A stretch of DNA of 64,000 nucleotides from Turicibacter sp. (GCA_009780245.1 WRAJ01000007.1:17531-81530), one strand, 5' to 3'; shown: positions 24,673 to 33,401, counted from the stretch's first letter. Program-made: numbers and translations. The notes: a model not told the origin generated them from the sequence alone.

Positions 24673-26451
24673 ATGTTGAAAATATTTAAACATTTAAGAA
24701 AAAAGGATTGGTTGCTGGTTACATTGGGCGTGGCTTTTATCGCGCTTTCGGTGTGGCTAGAATTAAGAATCCCCGGTTATATGAGAGAAATCACAATGCT
24801 CGTTCAAGCACCGGGCACGGAGGTTTCTGAAATCTGGATACAAGGTTTATGGATGTTAGGAACAGCGTTTATGGCGATGATCACAACGGTGATTGTTGGT
24901 TATTTGTCGGGTCGTGTCGCAGCTGGCTTTGGGCGTGATTTACGTGTTAAAGTGTTTGGAAAAGTCATGAGCTTCGGTATGGCAGAAGTAAACGGGTTTT
25001 CAGTGCCAAGTTTAATTACGCGTGGGACAAACGACATTTCGATGGTGGAGCAAATTATTACGATTGGCTTTATGACTTTGGTTCGTTCCCCGATTATGGC
25101 AGTTTGGGCCACAACACGCGTGTTTGACCAAGGACTAGAATGGGCGATTGCAACCATGGTATCGGTGGGTGTGTTACTTGTGACCATCGTTATCCTGATC
25201 ATCTTCGCTTTGCCTAAGTTCAAAATCATCCCTAAATTAACGGATCGCTTGAACTTAGTGGCGCGTGAACATTTGTCAGGTATTCGCGTTGTAAAAGCTT
25301 ATAATGCAAAAGCGCATGAAGCAGAAAAATTTGAAAAAGCCAATCACGAACTTATGAAAACCAATCGCTTTGCTGAGCGAATGATGGCATCGTTATGGCC
25401 GGTCGTCGGTGTTGTGATGCAAGCATTGCCATTAGCCATCTATTTGATTGGTGCGTATTTAATTAATAACGCGATTGGCGAGTTTGATTTGGAAGAATCA
25501 GGTGCACTGTTTGCTAGTATGATGGTTTTTGCTCAGTATGCGATCCAAGTTGTGATGTCGTTTTTGATGATGTCATTCATGCTCGTGTTTTTACCGCAAG
25601 CGATCATTGCGGCGCGTCGTATTAATGAAGTACTAGAAAAAGAAGAGACGTTAACTTATCCTGAAACTTCACAGTCACCGACAAATACGTATACGGGCGT
25701 TGCGGTTGAGTTTAGGGGCGTTAACTTCAAATACCCAGAAGCGGATGATTACGTGCTAGAAGACATCAACTTCACCATAAAAGATGGCGAGACAGCTGCT
25801 TTTATTGGTGCTACAGGTAGCGGGAAAAGTACGGTGTTAAAGCTCATTACACGCGCTTATGATCGGACATCGGGTGAGATTGCGATCGCCGGTAAAGACA
25901 TTAAAGTTTATACCGAAAAAGAATTGACGGATAAAATCGGTTATACGTTGCAAAAAGCAACACTCTTATCGGGAAGCATCGCTTCAAACGTTGCTTTCGG
26001 TAAAAAAGACGCTACGGCACATCTTTCGGATATTAAGGAAGCAACCGACTTAGCTCAAGCGGAAGAATTCATTAGCAAACTAGAACAGACTTATGAATCT
26101 GAAATCACACAAGGGGCAACGAACGTTTCAGGTGGTCAACGACAACGCTTATCGATTGCGCGAACGTTATTTAGAAAGTCAGACATTTTGATTTTTGACG
26201 ATTCCTTCTCCGCGTTGGATTATAAAACGGATCGTAAGTTAAGAGAGGCGCTAAAAAAGAATCGTCGTGATGTGACAAAACTGATTGTGGCTCAGCGTGT
26301 ATCGACCATCATGGATGCGGATAAAATCATTGTACTGGACGAAGGTCGTGTGGTGGGGGTTGGCACACATCAAGCATTATTAGAAAATTGTAACGTCTAT
26401 TATGAAATTGCGTCATCACAATTATCAAAGGAGGAACTTGCAAATGGCTAA
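24673..26451 (+). CDS. ABC exporter half-transporter, degenerate-site subunit
   Basis: A 592-residue type IV exporter half: six-helix ABC membrane domain (about residues 15-320) then a nucleotide-binding domain with Walker A GATGSGKST, signature VSGGQRQRLS and Walker B LIFDDSFSALD. The usual catalytic Glu after Walker B is Asp, as in the non-catalytic partner of heterodimeric multidrug exporters such as BmrC. The second half overlaps by eight bases, so the pair forms one heterodimer. The ATG at 24673 begins the conserved KIFKHLRKKDW start; its AGAGGG site is rather distant. Likely exports drugs or peptides; the substrate is unknown. Confidence 0.93.
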   Translation: MLKIFKHLRKKDWLLVTLGVAFIALSVWLELRIPGYMREITMLVQAPGTEVSEIWIQGLWMLGTAFMAMITTVIVGYLSGRVAAGFGRDLRVKVFGKVMSFGMAEVNGFSVPSLITRGTNDISMVEQIITIGFMTLVRSPIMAVWATTRVFDQGLEWAIATMVSVGVLLVTIVILIIFALPKFKIIPKLTDRLNLVAREHLSGIRVVKAYNAKAHEAEKFEKANHELMKTNRFAERMMASLWPVVGVVMQALPLAIYLIGAYLINNAIGEFDLEESGALFASMMVFAQYAIQVVMSFLMMSFMLVFLPQAIIAARRINEVLEKEETLTYPETSQSPTNTYTGVAVEFRGVNFKYPEADDYVLEDINFTIKDGETAAFIGATGSGKSTVLKLITRAYDRTSGEIAIAGKDIKVYTEKELTDKIGYTLQKATLLSGSIASNVAFGKKDATAHLSDIKEATDLAQAEEFISKLEQTYESEITQGATNVSGGQRQRLSIARTLFRKSDILIFDDSFSALDYKTDRKLREALKKNRRDVTKLIVAQRVSTIMDADKIIVLDEGRVVGVGTHQALLENCNVYYEIASSQLSKEELANG

Positions 26452-28294
26452 CGAGAATAATGAACAGGCAATTGAATTAGATAACTTAGATACAAAAATG
26501 GCTAGTAATAACATCAAGAAGTTGCGTGCATATATGAAGCCTTATATGGGTTGGATTATTTTAGTCGCGTTTACCACGTTTGTTTCGAGTCTGCTCGCAG
26601 TTTGGTCTCCGAATTTAATTGGTGATGTGGTCGATTATATTGCAGCGCCGTTTGCCGAGGAAAATGTTGCGGCGTTTATGCAAACAGGATATTTTGCGAA
26701 CATTGATATGGACGCGGTTTGGGGAGTAGGTCGTGTGTTGATTGGTATTGCGGCAGCCGTCTTTGTGCTAGAGTTCATTGCTAGATTTACGATGACGGAT
26801 ATTGCGCAGATTTTGAGCAAGCGCCTAAGAACAGATATGAGTGCAAAGGTTGACCGTGTGCCATTGGCGTACTTTGATTCAGAAGATACAGGGAATACGC
26901 TCTCACGGATTACGAACGATGTCGGAACTTTGCACCGAACGATTAATGAGGCTTTTATCGCTGTGATCTCAGGGGTCATCATGTTAATTACCACGCTTGT
27001 GATGATGTTTATTGTAAACTGGATGATGGCTTTAACGGCGCTTGCTGCTGGGCTGATTGGTTTTGCCTTTATGGGAATTACCGCAGCTAAGACGCAAAAG
27101 CATTTCAAGGCGCAACAGGAAGAACTTGGAAAATTAACCGGGCACGTCGAAGAAGTATTCGGCGCGCACGATGTGGTTAAAACGAATCATGCTGAGGAGT
27201 TTGTCACGCGTCAAATGATTGAGATCAACGATCGCTTGTATCAATCATCATTTAAAGGTCAGTTCGCGATGAGTGTGCTTTCATCGGGGATGGGGTTCAT
27301 GATGAACATTAGTACGGTGTTTGTCATGGTCGTCGGTGCGGTGCTTACGTTTAATGGTACGATTACTTTTGGTACAATTGCCGAATTCCTGTTATATGTC
27401 GGTCTTTTTAACCAGTCTTTAGGGTCATTAGGTGAACAAGGAATGACCATGCAAATGGGTGTGGCGGCGAGTAACCGCATTTTTGAGTTCCTAGAAGCCG
27501 AGGAAATGGCGAACGAAGAGCATAAGACGGGCCACATAGAGGCGGTGAAAGGTCAAGTCTTATTTGATGATGTGAAGTTTTCTTACAACCCTGAGGTACC
27601 AATTATCAAAAACTTCACAGCAGCGGTTGGAGCGGGCCGTAAGGTGGCGATCGTGGGGCCGACCGGTGCAGGCAAGACGACAATTGTGAACTTGTTGATG
27701 CGTTTCTATGAGCTTAACAGTGGCGCCATTATGGTGGACGGTGTGGACATTGCGACCATGAAGCGCGAGGACGTCTACGACTTGTTTTGCATGGTCCTTC
27801 AGGACACGTGGCTGTTCGAGGGGAGTGTGTACGAGAACATCGTTTATAATAAAAAAGGTGTGAGCTACGAGCAGGTTATTGAAGTGTGCAAGGCCGTTGG
27901 GATTCACCACTACTTTAAGTCATTACCGGATCGCTATGACACGGTGTTGACAGATAAAGTCAGCTTATCGGCAGGGCAACGTCAGTTATTAACGATCGCC
28001 CGTGCCATGATCAACGATGCGCCGTTATTGATTTTGGATGAAGCGACAAGCTCGGTGGATACGCGTACGGAGATTTTGATTCAGCAAGCGATGGATAAGC
28101 TAATGGTTGGACGCACGTCGTTTGTCATTGCGCACAGGCTATCGACGATTAAGAACGCCGATATGATCTTGGTAATGAACGAAGGGGATATCATTGAAAT
28201 TGGCACACACGACGAGTTGTTAGAGGCAGACGGCTTCTACGCTGGGTTGTATAATTCACAGTTTGACTTTGGGACGGACGAGGCAAGTGCGTAA
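26444..28294 (+). CDS. ABC exporter half-transporter, catalytic subunit
   Basis: A 616-residue partner of the upstream half, with an ABC membrane domain (about residues 30-340) and a nucleotide-binding domain with Walker A GPTGAGKTT, Walker B LLILDEATSSVD carrying the catalytic Glu, and a slightly altered signature LSAGQRQLL. In such heterodimers the canonical site combines this Walker B with the partner's intact SGGQ signature. GGAGG lies nine bases before the ATG at 26444, inside the end of the upstream gene. It resembles BmrD/YheH-type multidrug exporters. A hairpin terminator follows. Confidence 0.93.
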   Translation: MANENNEQAIELDNLDTKMASNNIKKLRAYMKPYMGWIILVAFTTFVSSLLAVWSPNLIGDVVDYIAAPFAEENVAAFMQTGYFANIDMDAVWGVGRVLIGIAAAVFVLEFIARFTMTDIAQILSKRLRTDMSAKVDRVPLAYFDSEDTGNTLSRITNDVGTLHRTINEAFIAVISGVIMLITTLVMMFIVNWMMALTALAAGLIGFAFMGITAAKTQKHFKAQQEELGKLTGHVEEVFGAHDVVKTNHAEEFVTRQMIEINDRLYQSSFKGQFAMSVLSSGMGFMMNISTVFVMVVGAVLTFNGTITFGTIAEFLLYVGLFNQSLGSLGEQGMTMQMGVAASNRIFEFLEAEEMANEEHKTGHIEAVKGQVLFDDVKFSYNPEVPIIKNFTAAVGAGRKVAIVGPTGAGKTTIVNLLMRFYELNSGAIMVDGVDIATMKREDVYDLFCMVLQDTWLFEGSVYENIVYNKKGVSYEQVIEVCKAVGIHHYFKSLPDRYDTVLTDKVSLSAGQRQLLTIARAMINDAPLLILDEATSSVDTRTEILIQQAMDKLMVGRTSFVIAHRLSTIKNADMILVMNEGDIIEIGTHDELLEADGFYAGLYNSQFDFGTDEASA

Positions 28295-28308
28295 GGTGAG
28301 TTGAACAG

Positions 28309-28337
28309 GCTCTCTACTTTGGTAGAGGGCTTTTTTT
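28309..28337 (+). terminator. Terminator of the ABC exporter operon
   Basis: GCTCTCTAC and GTAGAGGGC pair around a short loop (one wobble), followed by seven T residues. Confidence 0.9.
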
Positions 28338-28466
28338 GGAGTTGGAGAGCCCGGAGGGAGCGCTTTACCGTCCGATGATTAACGTTTTCATGTCCGATTC
28401 GCAGGTGGAGCTTTTGTTAGAGTGATAATGGCATTCTTTTTCTTCACAAGACGATCGTAACTTTCC

Positions 28467-28495
28467 TTGTATTCCCACCCATAAAATAGTATAAT
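28467..28495 (+). promoter_or_regulatory. Sigma-A promoter of the small lipoprotein gene
   Basis: TTGTAT (28467-28472), a 17-base spacer and TATAAT (28490-28495), 38 bases before the ATG. Confidence 0.75.
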
Positions 28496-28532
28496 ATTTC
28501 ATGTCAAAAAGAATTTGATAAAGGTGAGAGCT

Positions 28533-29006
28533 ATGTTGAAAAGAGGATTTGCTATCGTAGTAGGGTTATTTGTTTTAACGGCGTGTTCAAGGGGGATGAG
28601 TGGATCGTCGGTCACAACGTGTATCGATGCGCCAAGCATGTATCGGAATGAGGAAACGATCATCATTATTGACGGTTACGATGAAGACATTCAAACATGG
28701 ACGGTAAGGTCTATTTTTACGCGTGAAGAGCTCATTGCATATGTCACGAATGGTGAAGTGTTAACCGATGATGAAATCGCTGATATGATTGATTACACAA
28801 ACTCGTATTTAAGTGCAGGCTTTGAACTCGTATTGGTTTCTTTGAGTCAAGACGAAGCCATCATTGAGTACGTGTATGACTACACCGTGATTTCAGCTGA
28901 GCACTTATCTGAGCGGTGGGACGTTGAAGATTTTGAGCGAGAAATTACGTTAAGCGATGCCATTCGCGGCTTGGAAAGTCAGGAAGCGCTTTGCACGACC
29001 GAATAA
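28533..29006 (+). CDS. Small lipoprotein of unknown function
   Basis: A 157-residue protein with a signal peptide and lipobox VLTAC near residue 17, so it is exported and lipid-anchored. The mature part alternates predicted beta strands and acidic helices (EETIIIIDGYDEDIQTWTV, then EELIAYVTNGEVLTDDEIADMI and EAIIEYVYDYTVIS), resembling DUF1307-like lipoproteins, but the match is too loose to name a family. Two cysteines (CIDAPS near 27 and ALC near the C-terminus) could form a disulfide. It has its own promoter and is followed by the yidC promoter, so it is monocistronic. Confidence 0.75.
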   Translation: MLKRGFAIVVGLFVLTACSRGMSGSSVTTCIDAPSMYRNEETIIIIDGYDEDIQTWTVRSIFTREELIAYVTNGEVLTDDEIADMIDYTNSYLSAGFELVLVSLSQDEAIIEYVYDYTVISAEHLSERWDVEDFEREITLSDAIRGLESQEALCTTE

Positions 29007-29019
29007 ATCAACATTTGCC

Positions 29020-29048
29020 TTTACAATGAGCCTTGTTTGCTATATAAT
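29020..29048 (+). promoter_or_regulatory. Sigma-A promoter of yidC
   Basis: TTTACA (29020-29025), a 17-base spacer and TATAAT (29043-29048), about 100 bases before the yidC start. Confidence 0.7.
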
Positions 29049-29146
29049 TTGAAAAGCGTGAATAATCAGTTTACGAAGAGTTTAAAAAATAGTGATATAC
29101 TATTTACAAGAAATAAAGAATACGTTTGTCAGAGAGGAATTTTATC

Positions 29147-29932
29147 ATGAATAAAAAGAAATTATTGTTTGTTTTAACCCTAATAGTGGGAATCATTATT
29201 TTAACCGGTTGTGCCGGTGGTGCCGAAGGCGGTGTCAGACAACCCATCACAACTGAAAATGCATCGGGTTGGTGGGAAACATTTCTAGTTTTACCACTGT
29301 CACTTGTTATTACATGGGCTAGCGAAGTCATTGGAAATTTAGGAATCGCCATCATTGTTGTCACGGTCGTTGCAAAAGCATTGATCATGCCATTAAGCGT
29401 CATCGCTATGCGAAACACGGCAAAAATGCAAGAATTGCGCCCTGAGCAAGAGCGCATCCAGAAAAAATATGCGAATAAGAAAGATCGCGGTTCACAAATG
29501 GCGATGCAACAAGAAATGTCCATGATGTACAAAGAAAACAACGTCAATATGATGGCAGGTTGTTTACCAATGATCGCACAGATGGTCTTAATGATTGGGT
29601 TCTTCCAAGCGTTCTCAAGACACCCGTTGATTTTAGGTGTTGAAGGCGTGTACTTTGTCGGCTTAGACTTAGCAGCGACGCACGGTGTGCCAAATATCGT
29701 GTTCGCGGTCGTGGTTGGTGGGCTCATGTTCTTCTCACAGAAAAGACAGCAAGCAGCGATGCAGGCTAGTAACCCAGGTGGGCCAAACATGGGAATGATG
29801 AACATCGTCATGGCTGCTATGTTCTTACCAATGGTTTACGTATCACCATTAGCAATGGGATTATACTTCTTAGTGAGCCAGATCATGATGTTAATTCAGT
29901 CGCTGATCATCAAAAAACCAGGAACAGCTTAA
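29147..29932 (+). CDS. yidC: YidC/Oxa1 family membrane protein insertase (lipoprotein form)
   Basis: A 261-residue short Gram-positive YidC that inserts and folds membrane proteins with or without Sec. A lipoprotein signal (ILTGC near residue 22) precedes the five-helix core, with GNLGIAIIVVTVVAKALIMPLSV, the coiled cytoplasmic loop PEQERIQKKYANKKD, MAGCLPMIAQMVLMIGFFQAF and MNIVMAAMFLPMVYVSPLAMGLYF. The conserved hydrophilic-groove arginine of TM1 (TILIRLLIMPL in B. subtilis SpoIIIJ) is lysine here, keeping the charge. It has no rnpA, rpmH or jag next to it, so it is probably a second copy (YqjG-like) or a displaced one. Confidence 0.92.
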   Translation: MNKKKLLFVLTLIVGIIILTGCAGGAEGGVRQPITTENASGWWETFLVLPLSLVITWASEVIGNLGIAIIVVTVVAKALIMPLSVIAMRNTAKMQELRPEQERIQKKYANKKDRGSQMAMQQEMSMMYKENNVNMMAGCLPMIAQMVLMIGFFQAFSRHPLILGVEGVYFVGLDLAATHGVPNIVFAVVVGGLMFFSQKRQQAAMQASNPGGPNMGMMNIVMAAMFLPMVYVSPLAMGLYFLVSQIMMLIQSLIIKKPGTA

Positions 29933-29947
29933 GCATTAAAACTGACG

Positions 29948-29972
29948 AGACCTCAATTGCGAGGTCTTTTTT
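29948..29972 (+). terminator. Terminator of yidC
   Basis: AGACCTC and GAGGTCT form a 7-bp stem around AATTGC, followed by T residues. Confidence 0.9.
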
Positions 29973-30043
29973 GTCCTTTAAAAAAGAAATAGTTCAAAAA
30001 AAAGATGAAATTTCAGAAGTGTTACAATGAGACTGTTTTGTGA

Positions 30044-30105
30044 AAAAATTACCTATGAAGGTATTTTTTTTTATTTTGCGTATATATAGGGTGGGTAATT
30101 TTTCA
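30044..30105 (+). promoter_or_regulatory. Possible transcription attenuator upstream of radC
   Basis: AAAAATTACC (30044-30053) can pair with AGGTATTTTT (30059-30068), which is followed by more T residues like a terminator, or with GGTAATTTTT (30095-30104) further down. The two pairings exclude each other. A TACAAT box lies at 30023-30028. Confidence 0.35.
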
Positions 30106-30155
30106 TGGTTCGATGAAGCGTCATGAATCAATATCAAAAAGGATGTGGAAAAGAT

Positions 30156-30848
30156 ATGTCAGAAATATTAATCAAAGATTTACCGTTAGAAGAAAGGCCG
30201 CGAGAACGGTTGTTGCAAGTTGGTGCCGAGTCGTTATCGGCTACAGAATTATTAGCCATTATTTTACGGACTGGTTCAAAAGAGCAGTCGGCTGTTACGT
30301 TATCACAACTGATCTTGCAAAAATCAGAAGGGTTACAAAATTTGAACGACATCTCGATTAATGAACTATTAGAGATTCCAGGGATTGGCCCGAGCAAGGC
30401 GGTCCAAGTGTTAGCTAGCATTGAACTTGGCATACGGGTTGTCAAAAGTTCTGTTACAAATAGCACTGAGAGTCCAAGTCTCGCGAACCCTGAGGATAGT
30501 TTTAAGCTATTGGGGACGAGTATGAAACACCTGAAGCAAGAAAACTTTATTGTATTATTTTTAGACGTTCGGCAAAAACTAATCTGCAAGGAAACTATTT
30601 TTGTCGGGACACTAGATATGGCAATTGTTCATCCCAGAGAAGTATTTAGGAAGGCGATTAAGCATTTGGCGACGTTTATTGTGTGTGTGCATAATCATCC
30701 ATCAGGGGATTTGACAGCGTCACCCCAAGATTTGTTGTTTACTAAGCAGCTAGCTGAGGCCGGAGAATTGATGAGCATACCGCTTCTGGATCACATTATT
30801 ATCGGTGGCGATGATTATGTAAGCCTGAAAGCGCTAGGACATTTGTGA
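30156..30848 (+). CDS. radC: RadC family JAMM/MPN domain protein
   Basis: A 230-residue RadC protein. Residues 1-95 hold the UPF0758 helix-hairpin-helix part (LPLEERPRERLLQVGAESLSATELLAIILRTG, then LLEIPGIGPSKAVQVLA); the C-terminal MPN/JAMM domain has the zinc motif HNHPSGDLTASPQD near residues 178-191 and HIIIGGDDYVSL. The family was once linked to DNA repair; its true role is unsettled, possibly a metal-dependent hydrolase. The longest frame starts at 30123; ATG 30156 gives the conserved MSEILIKDLP start and follows AAAAGGATGTGG. No mreBCD follows, unlike in many Bacillota. Confidence 0.93.
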   Translation: MSEILIKDLPLEERPRERLLQVGAESLSATELLAIILRTGSKEQSAVTLSQLILQKSEGLQNLNDISINELLEIPGIGPSKAVQVLASIELGIRVVKSSVTNSTESPSLANPEDSFKLLGTSMKHLKQENFIVLFLDVRQKLICKETIFVGTLDMAIVHPREVFRKAIKHLATFIVCVHNHPSGDLTASPQDLLFTKQLAEAGELMSIPLLDHIIIGGDDYVSLKALGHL

Positions 30849-30854
30849 AAATAG

Positions 30855-30883
30855 TTGTAGTCTTTTGTAAAATGTTGTACAAT
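30855..30883 (+). promoter_or_regulatory. Sigma-A promoter of the threonine aldolase-like gene
   Basis: TTGTAG (30855-30860), a 17-base spacer and TACAAT (30878-30883), 40 bases before the start codon. Confidence 0.65.
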
Positions 30884-30922
30884 GATAAAATACTAAATTT
30901 TAGCAACGGAGGTTGAAGCAAA

Positions 30923-31987
30923 TTGTTCGAAAATACTAACGCTAAACAAGCAATGAAAAACCCTGAATTAATTAGGTTTGAAAATGACTATACTCGTGGG
31001 GCGCACCCGGAAATTCTGCAAAGAATTGTCGAGACCAATGAGGTTCAAACTCCTGGCTACGGAACGGATGAGCATTGTGCAGCAGCGGCAGATTTAATTA
31101 AGCGCGCGTGCGACAATTCCGATATCGATGTTCATTTTTTAGTGGGCGGCACGCAGACAAACTTGACGGTGATTACTTCAATTTTACGACCTCATGAAGC
31201 GGTGATTGCACCAACGACAGGCCACATTGCAACTTCGGAGACGGGTGCGATCGAAGCGACGGGTCACAAAGTCATCACGATTCCAACGGATATTGGGAAA
31301 ATCACAGCTGAGCAGATTAAAGCCGTAGTGACGATGCCAGAAAATGTCCATGCGCCAAAGCCGGGTATGATTTTCCTGTCGCAGTCAACTGAGTTTGGTG
31401 GCGTGTACACGAAGGCTGAATTGCTTGAAATTAAGGCTGTAGCAAATAAGTTTGATTTACCTTTATTTATTGACGGAGCGAGATTGGGGTATGCGTTTGC
31501 TTCGGAGGATTGTGACACGACGCTAGCTGATTTAGCAGAGATTTGCGACGTGTTTTACATCGGTGGCACGAAGGTCGGGGCGCTATTTGGCGAGGCCGTT
31601 GTGATTGTAAATGAGAAATTGAAGCGTGATTTTAGGTACATCATGAAGCAGCGTGGGGGATTGTTAGCGAAGGGGCGTTTGCTCGGTGTACAATTCGAGG
31701 CGTTCTTTAAAGATGGGCTGTATAACAGAGTAGCGGAGCACGCGGTAGCGATGGCGATGAAGATTAAGGCTGCGTTAGACGCAAAGGAAATTACGCTTGT
31801 TTATCCAGCGACGACGAATCAGTTGTTTATTAAATTTAATGCTAAGCAATACGAAGCGTTGGTTGAGCGTTATGTGTTTGCACCTTGGCGTGTTGAAGGG
31901 GATAACATTATTGTGCGTTTATGCACGGACTGGTCGACACCGGTTGAGCACGTGGAGCAGTTGATTGCCGATATTGAAGCATTGTAG
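30923..31987 (+). CDS. Threonine aldolase / beta-eliminating lyase family enzyme
   Basis: A 354-residue fold-type-I PLP enzyme of the low-specificity threonine aldolase family, which splits L-threonine or L-allo-threonine into glycine and acetaldehyde. Hallmarks are FENDYTRGAHPEIL near the start, FLVGGTQTNLTVI, HIATSETGAIEATGHK, LFIDGARLGYAF (the Asp that pairs with the PLP ring nitrogen) and FYIGGTKVGALFGEA (Schiff-base Lys near residue 217). It starts with TTG; GGAGG is ten bases upstream and the N-terminus aligns with the family. It has its own promoter and terminator. Specificity cannot be told from sequence. Confidence 0.88.
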   Translation: MFENTNAKQAMKNPELIRFENDYTRGAHPEILQRIVETNEVQTPGYGTDEHCAAAADLIKRACDNSDIDVHFLVGGTQTNLTVITSILRPHEAVIAPTTGHIATSETGAIEATGHKVITIPTDIGKITAEQIKAVVTMPENVHAPKPGMIFLSQSTEFGGVYTKAELLEIKAVANKFDLPLFIDGARLGYAFASEDCDTTLADLAEICDVFYIGGTKVGALFGEAVVIVNEKLKRDFRYIMKQRGGLLAKGRLLGVQFEAFFKDGLYNRVAEHAVAMAMKIKAALDAKEITLVYPATTNQLFIKFNAKQYEALVERYVFAPWRVEGDNIIVRLCTDWSTPVEHVEQLIADIEAL

Positions 31988-32001
31988 ATCAAATCTATAA
32001 T

Positions 32002-32042
32002 AAAAACATCAGAATAGCATGTGCGCTGTCTGATGTTTTTTT
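32002..32042 (+). terminator. Terminator of the threonine aldolase-like gene
   Basis: AAAAACATCAGA and TCTGATGTTTTT form a 12-bp stem around a 15-base loop that could extend, ending in T residues. Confidence 0.85.
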
Positions 32043-32117
32043 GAACTTTAAATAAAAAAGAATAACGCCTTATCTAGTTGATAATCGGCACTACTCTTTA
32101 TCTATATCGCGTTAAAA

Positions 32118-32408
32118 TTAATCTTGTAAGGCATTGATGTGTCTGCTTAAGCGTGATTTGTTACGTGCTGCAAAGTTCTTATGTACAATCCCTTTTGACA
32201 CTGCTTTGTCTAATCTCTTATTTGCAAGGTTGTATGCTTCTACTGCTGCTGCATGATCCTTAGCTTCAATTGCTGCTTCAACCGCTTTAATTGCTGAACG
32301 CATTGGCGTTCTTACCGAAACGTTCGCTTGGCGACGCTTTTCATTTGTTTTGATTCTTTTCTTTTGTGATTTAATATTAGCCATGTTGTGTAAGTCCAAA
32401 CTGGTCAA
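32118..32408 (-). CDS. rpsT: 30S ribosomal protein S20
   Basis: An S20 protein; the conserved body begins MANIKSQKKRIKTNEKRR and ends KNKSRLSRHINAL, all helical and very basic. The ATG of that canonical start is at 32384 but has no good ribosome site. A GGAGGG lies five bases before an in-frame TTG at 32408, which would add eight residues (MTSLDLHN). I list the TTG start for this reason; if initiation is at the ATG the coding region is 32118-32384. E. coli rpsT also uses a weak UUG start as part of its autoregulation. It is monocistronic here. Confidence 0.92.
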   Translation of the reverse strand: MTSLDLHNMANIKSQKKRIKTNEKRRQANVSVRTPMRSAIKAVEAAIEAKDHAAAVEAYNLANKRLDKAVSKGIVHKNFAARNKSRLSRHINALQD

Positions 32409-32493
32409 GGTTTCCCTCCGATAACAGTTTAGTACTCTTCACCTCCGTTTATTTTTGTTATGCTTTTCGTTTCAGAAATTATAACAGAAACAT

Positions 32494-32530
32494 TTTACCA
32501 GACTTGCCTTTAAAAAGCAAGTCTGGTAAA
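32494..32530. repeat. Perfect 14-bp inverted repeat between rpsT and the next lipoprotein gene
   Basis: TTTACCAGACTTGC (32494-32507) and GCAAGTCTGGTAAA (32517-32530) are exact complements with a 9-base loop. It lies downstream of the leftward lipoprotein gene and just upstream of the rpsT TATAAT (32478-32483, minus strand). There is no real T-run; it could end lipoprotein transcription or bind a protein at the rpsT promoter. Confidence 0.8.
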
Positions 32531-32553
32531 CGTTGATATTATTTAATTTTAAA

Positions 32554-32895
32554 TTATTGACGATCGAATGTCCAAGAATCATTCCAGCTATCCGTGATAG
32601 TTAACACATCACCGCGAACTGTATAGGTGAAGTTTTGACCATCAGCAACAAACGTTCCTTCATCGTCTCCAAGTTCCCAGTCAACTGTTCTACTTGCGCC
32701 ATCGCCTTGTGTAATCACAACGCGTCCATTGTCACGGAATTCAACCTCTTCTGCTTCATCAAAAACAAATAAGAAGATACGACCTGATCCGTTGTCCCAA
32801 GTCCCAATAATCTCAGATTCTGGATTTCCACCACACGCTACTAAGAATAGCGTAGCAGCAAATAATACTGTCATTAATGATAATTTTTTTAACAT
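32554..32895 (-). CDS. Small DUF5640-like lipoprotein
   Basis: A 113-residue protein with a signal peptide and lipobox FLVAC near residue 21. The mature part is beta-rich (IIGTWDNGSG, VEFRDNGRVVITQGD, then TFVADGQNFTYTVRGDVLTITD), the pattern of lipocalin-like DUF5640/DUF4923 domains that measure roughly 80-100 residues. AGGAGG precedes the ATG. It is a single gene between rpsT and rpsO with no evident link to ribosomal functions. The role is unknown; the lipid anchor indicates the outer face of the membrane. Confidence 0.8.
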   Translation of the reverse strand: MLKKLSLMTVLFAATLFLVACGGNPESEIIGTWDNGSGRIFLFVFDEAEEVEFRDNGRVVITQGDGASRTVDWELGDDEGTFVADGQNFTYTVRGDVLTITDSWNDSWTFDRQ

Positions 32896-32996
32896 ATTTA
32901 TTCCTCCTAAAATACTACGTTTTCCAACGTTCTACTACTGTCGAATTTCGACAATTTATTTTACCACACTTATTATTGAAAAGCAAGGATAATTTC

Positions 32997-33025
32997 TTGC
33001 AACTAAAAAATAAATGTGATATAAT
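32997..33025 (+). promoter_or_regulatory. Sigma-A promoter of rpsO
   Basis: TTGCAA (32997-33002), a 17-base spacer and a perfect TATAAT (33020-33025). Confidence 0.8.
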
Positions 33026-33031
33026 GTTCTA

Positions 33032-33113
33032 GTTGTAAATCACAGGCCTTAGTCTAAGTGATTGGCTGCTCCAGCCTATGACATGGATTATGGTGACTTA
33101 TAAAATATTAGGA
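33032..33113 (+). promoter_or_regulatory. rpsO 5' leader, possible S15-binding autoregulatory RNA
   Basis: About 90 bases of leader separate the promoter from the AGGAGG of rpsO and contain short complementary segments (AGGCCT, GGCTG/CAGCC). S15 represses its own mRNA through such leaders in several bacterial groups. I cannot match it to a specific described class. Confidence 0.4.
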
Positions 33114-33123
33114 GGCTACAACA

Positions 33124-33393
33124 ATGGCAATTACGAAAGCTGAAAAGCAAACAATTATTGAAGAATATGCAACTCACAAAGGTGACACTGGTTCTCCAGA
33201 AGTTCAAGTTGCAATTTTAACGGCTGACATCAACCGTTTGAACGATCACTTAAAAGAACATAAGCAAGATCATCATTCACGCCGCGGATTATTAAAAATG
33301 GTTGGTAAGCGTCGTAATTTATTAACTTACTTACGTAACAAAGACATCAACCGTTACGGTGCTTTAATCGAGCGTTTAGGTTTACGTCGCTAA
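33124..33393 (+). CDS. rpsO: 30S ribosomal protein S15
   Basis: An 89-residue S15, full length. Family landmarks are [48 protein letters not shown], given here only by its ends at residues 16 and 63, and the terminal [14 protein letters not shown]15 nucleates assembly of the central domain of 16S rRNA. It is followed by a terminator and then pnp, the widely conserved rpsO-pnp order. A strong AGGAGG lies nine bases before the ATG. Confidence 0.97.
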   Translation: MAITKAEKQTIIEEYATHKGDTGSPEVQVAILTADINRLNDHLKEHKQDHHSRRGLLKMVGKRRNLLTYLRNKDINRYGALIERLGLRR

Positions 33394-33401
33394 GTTAAAT
33401 T

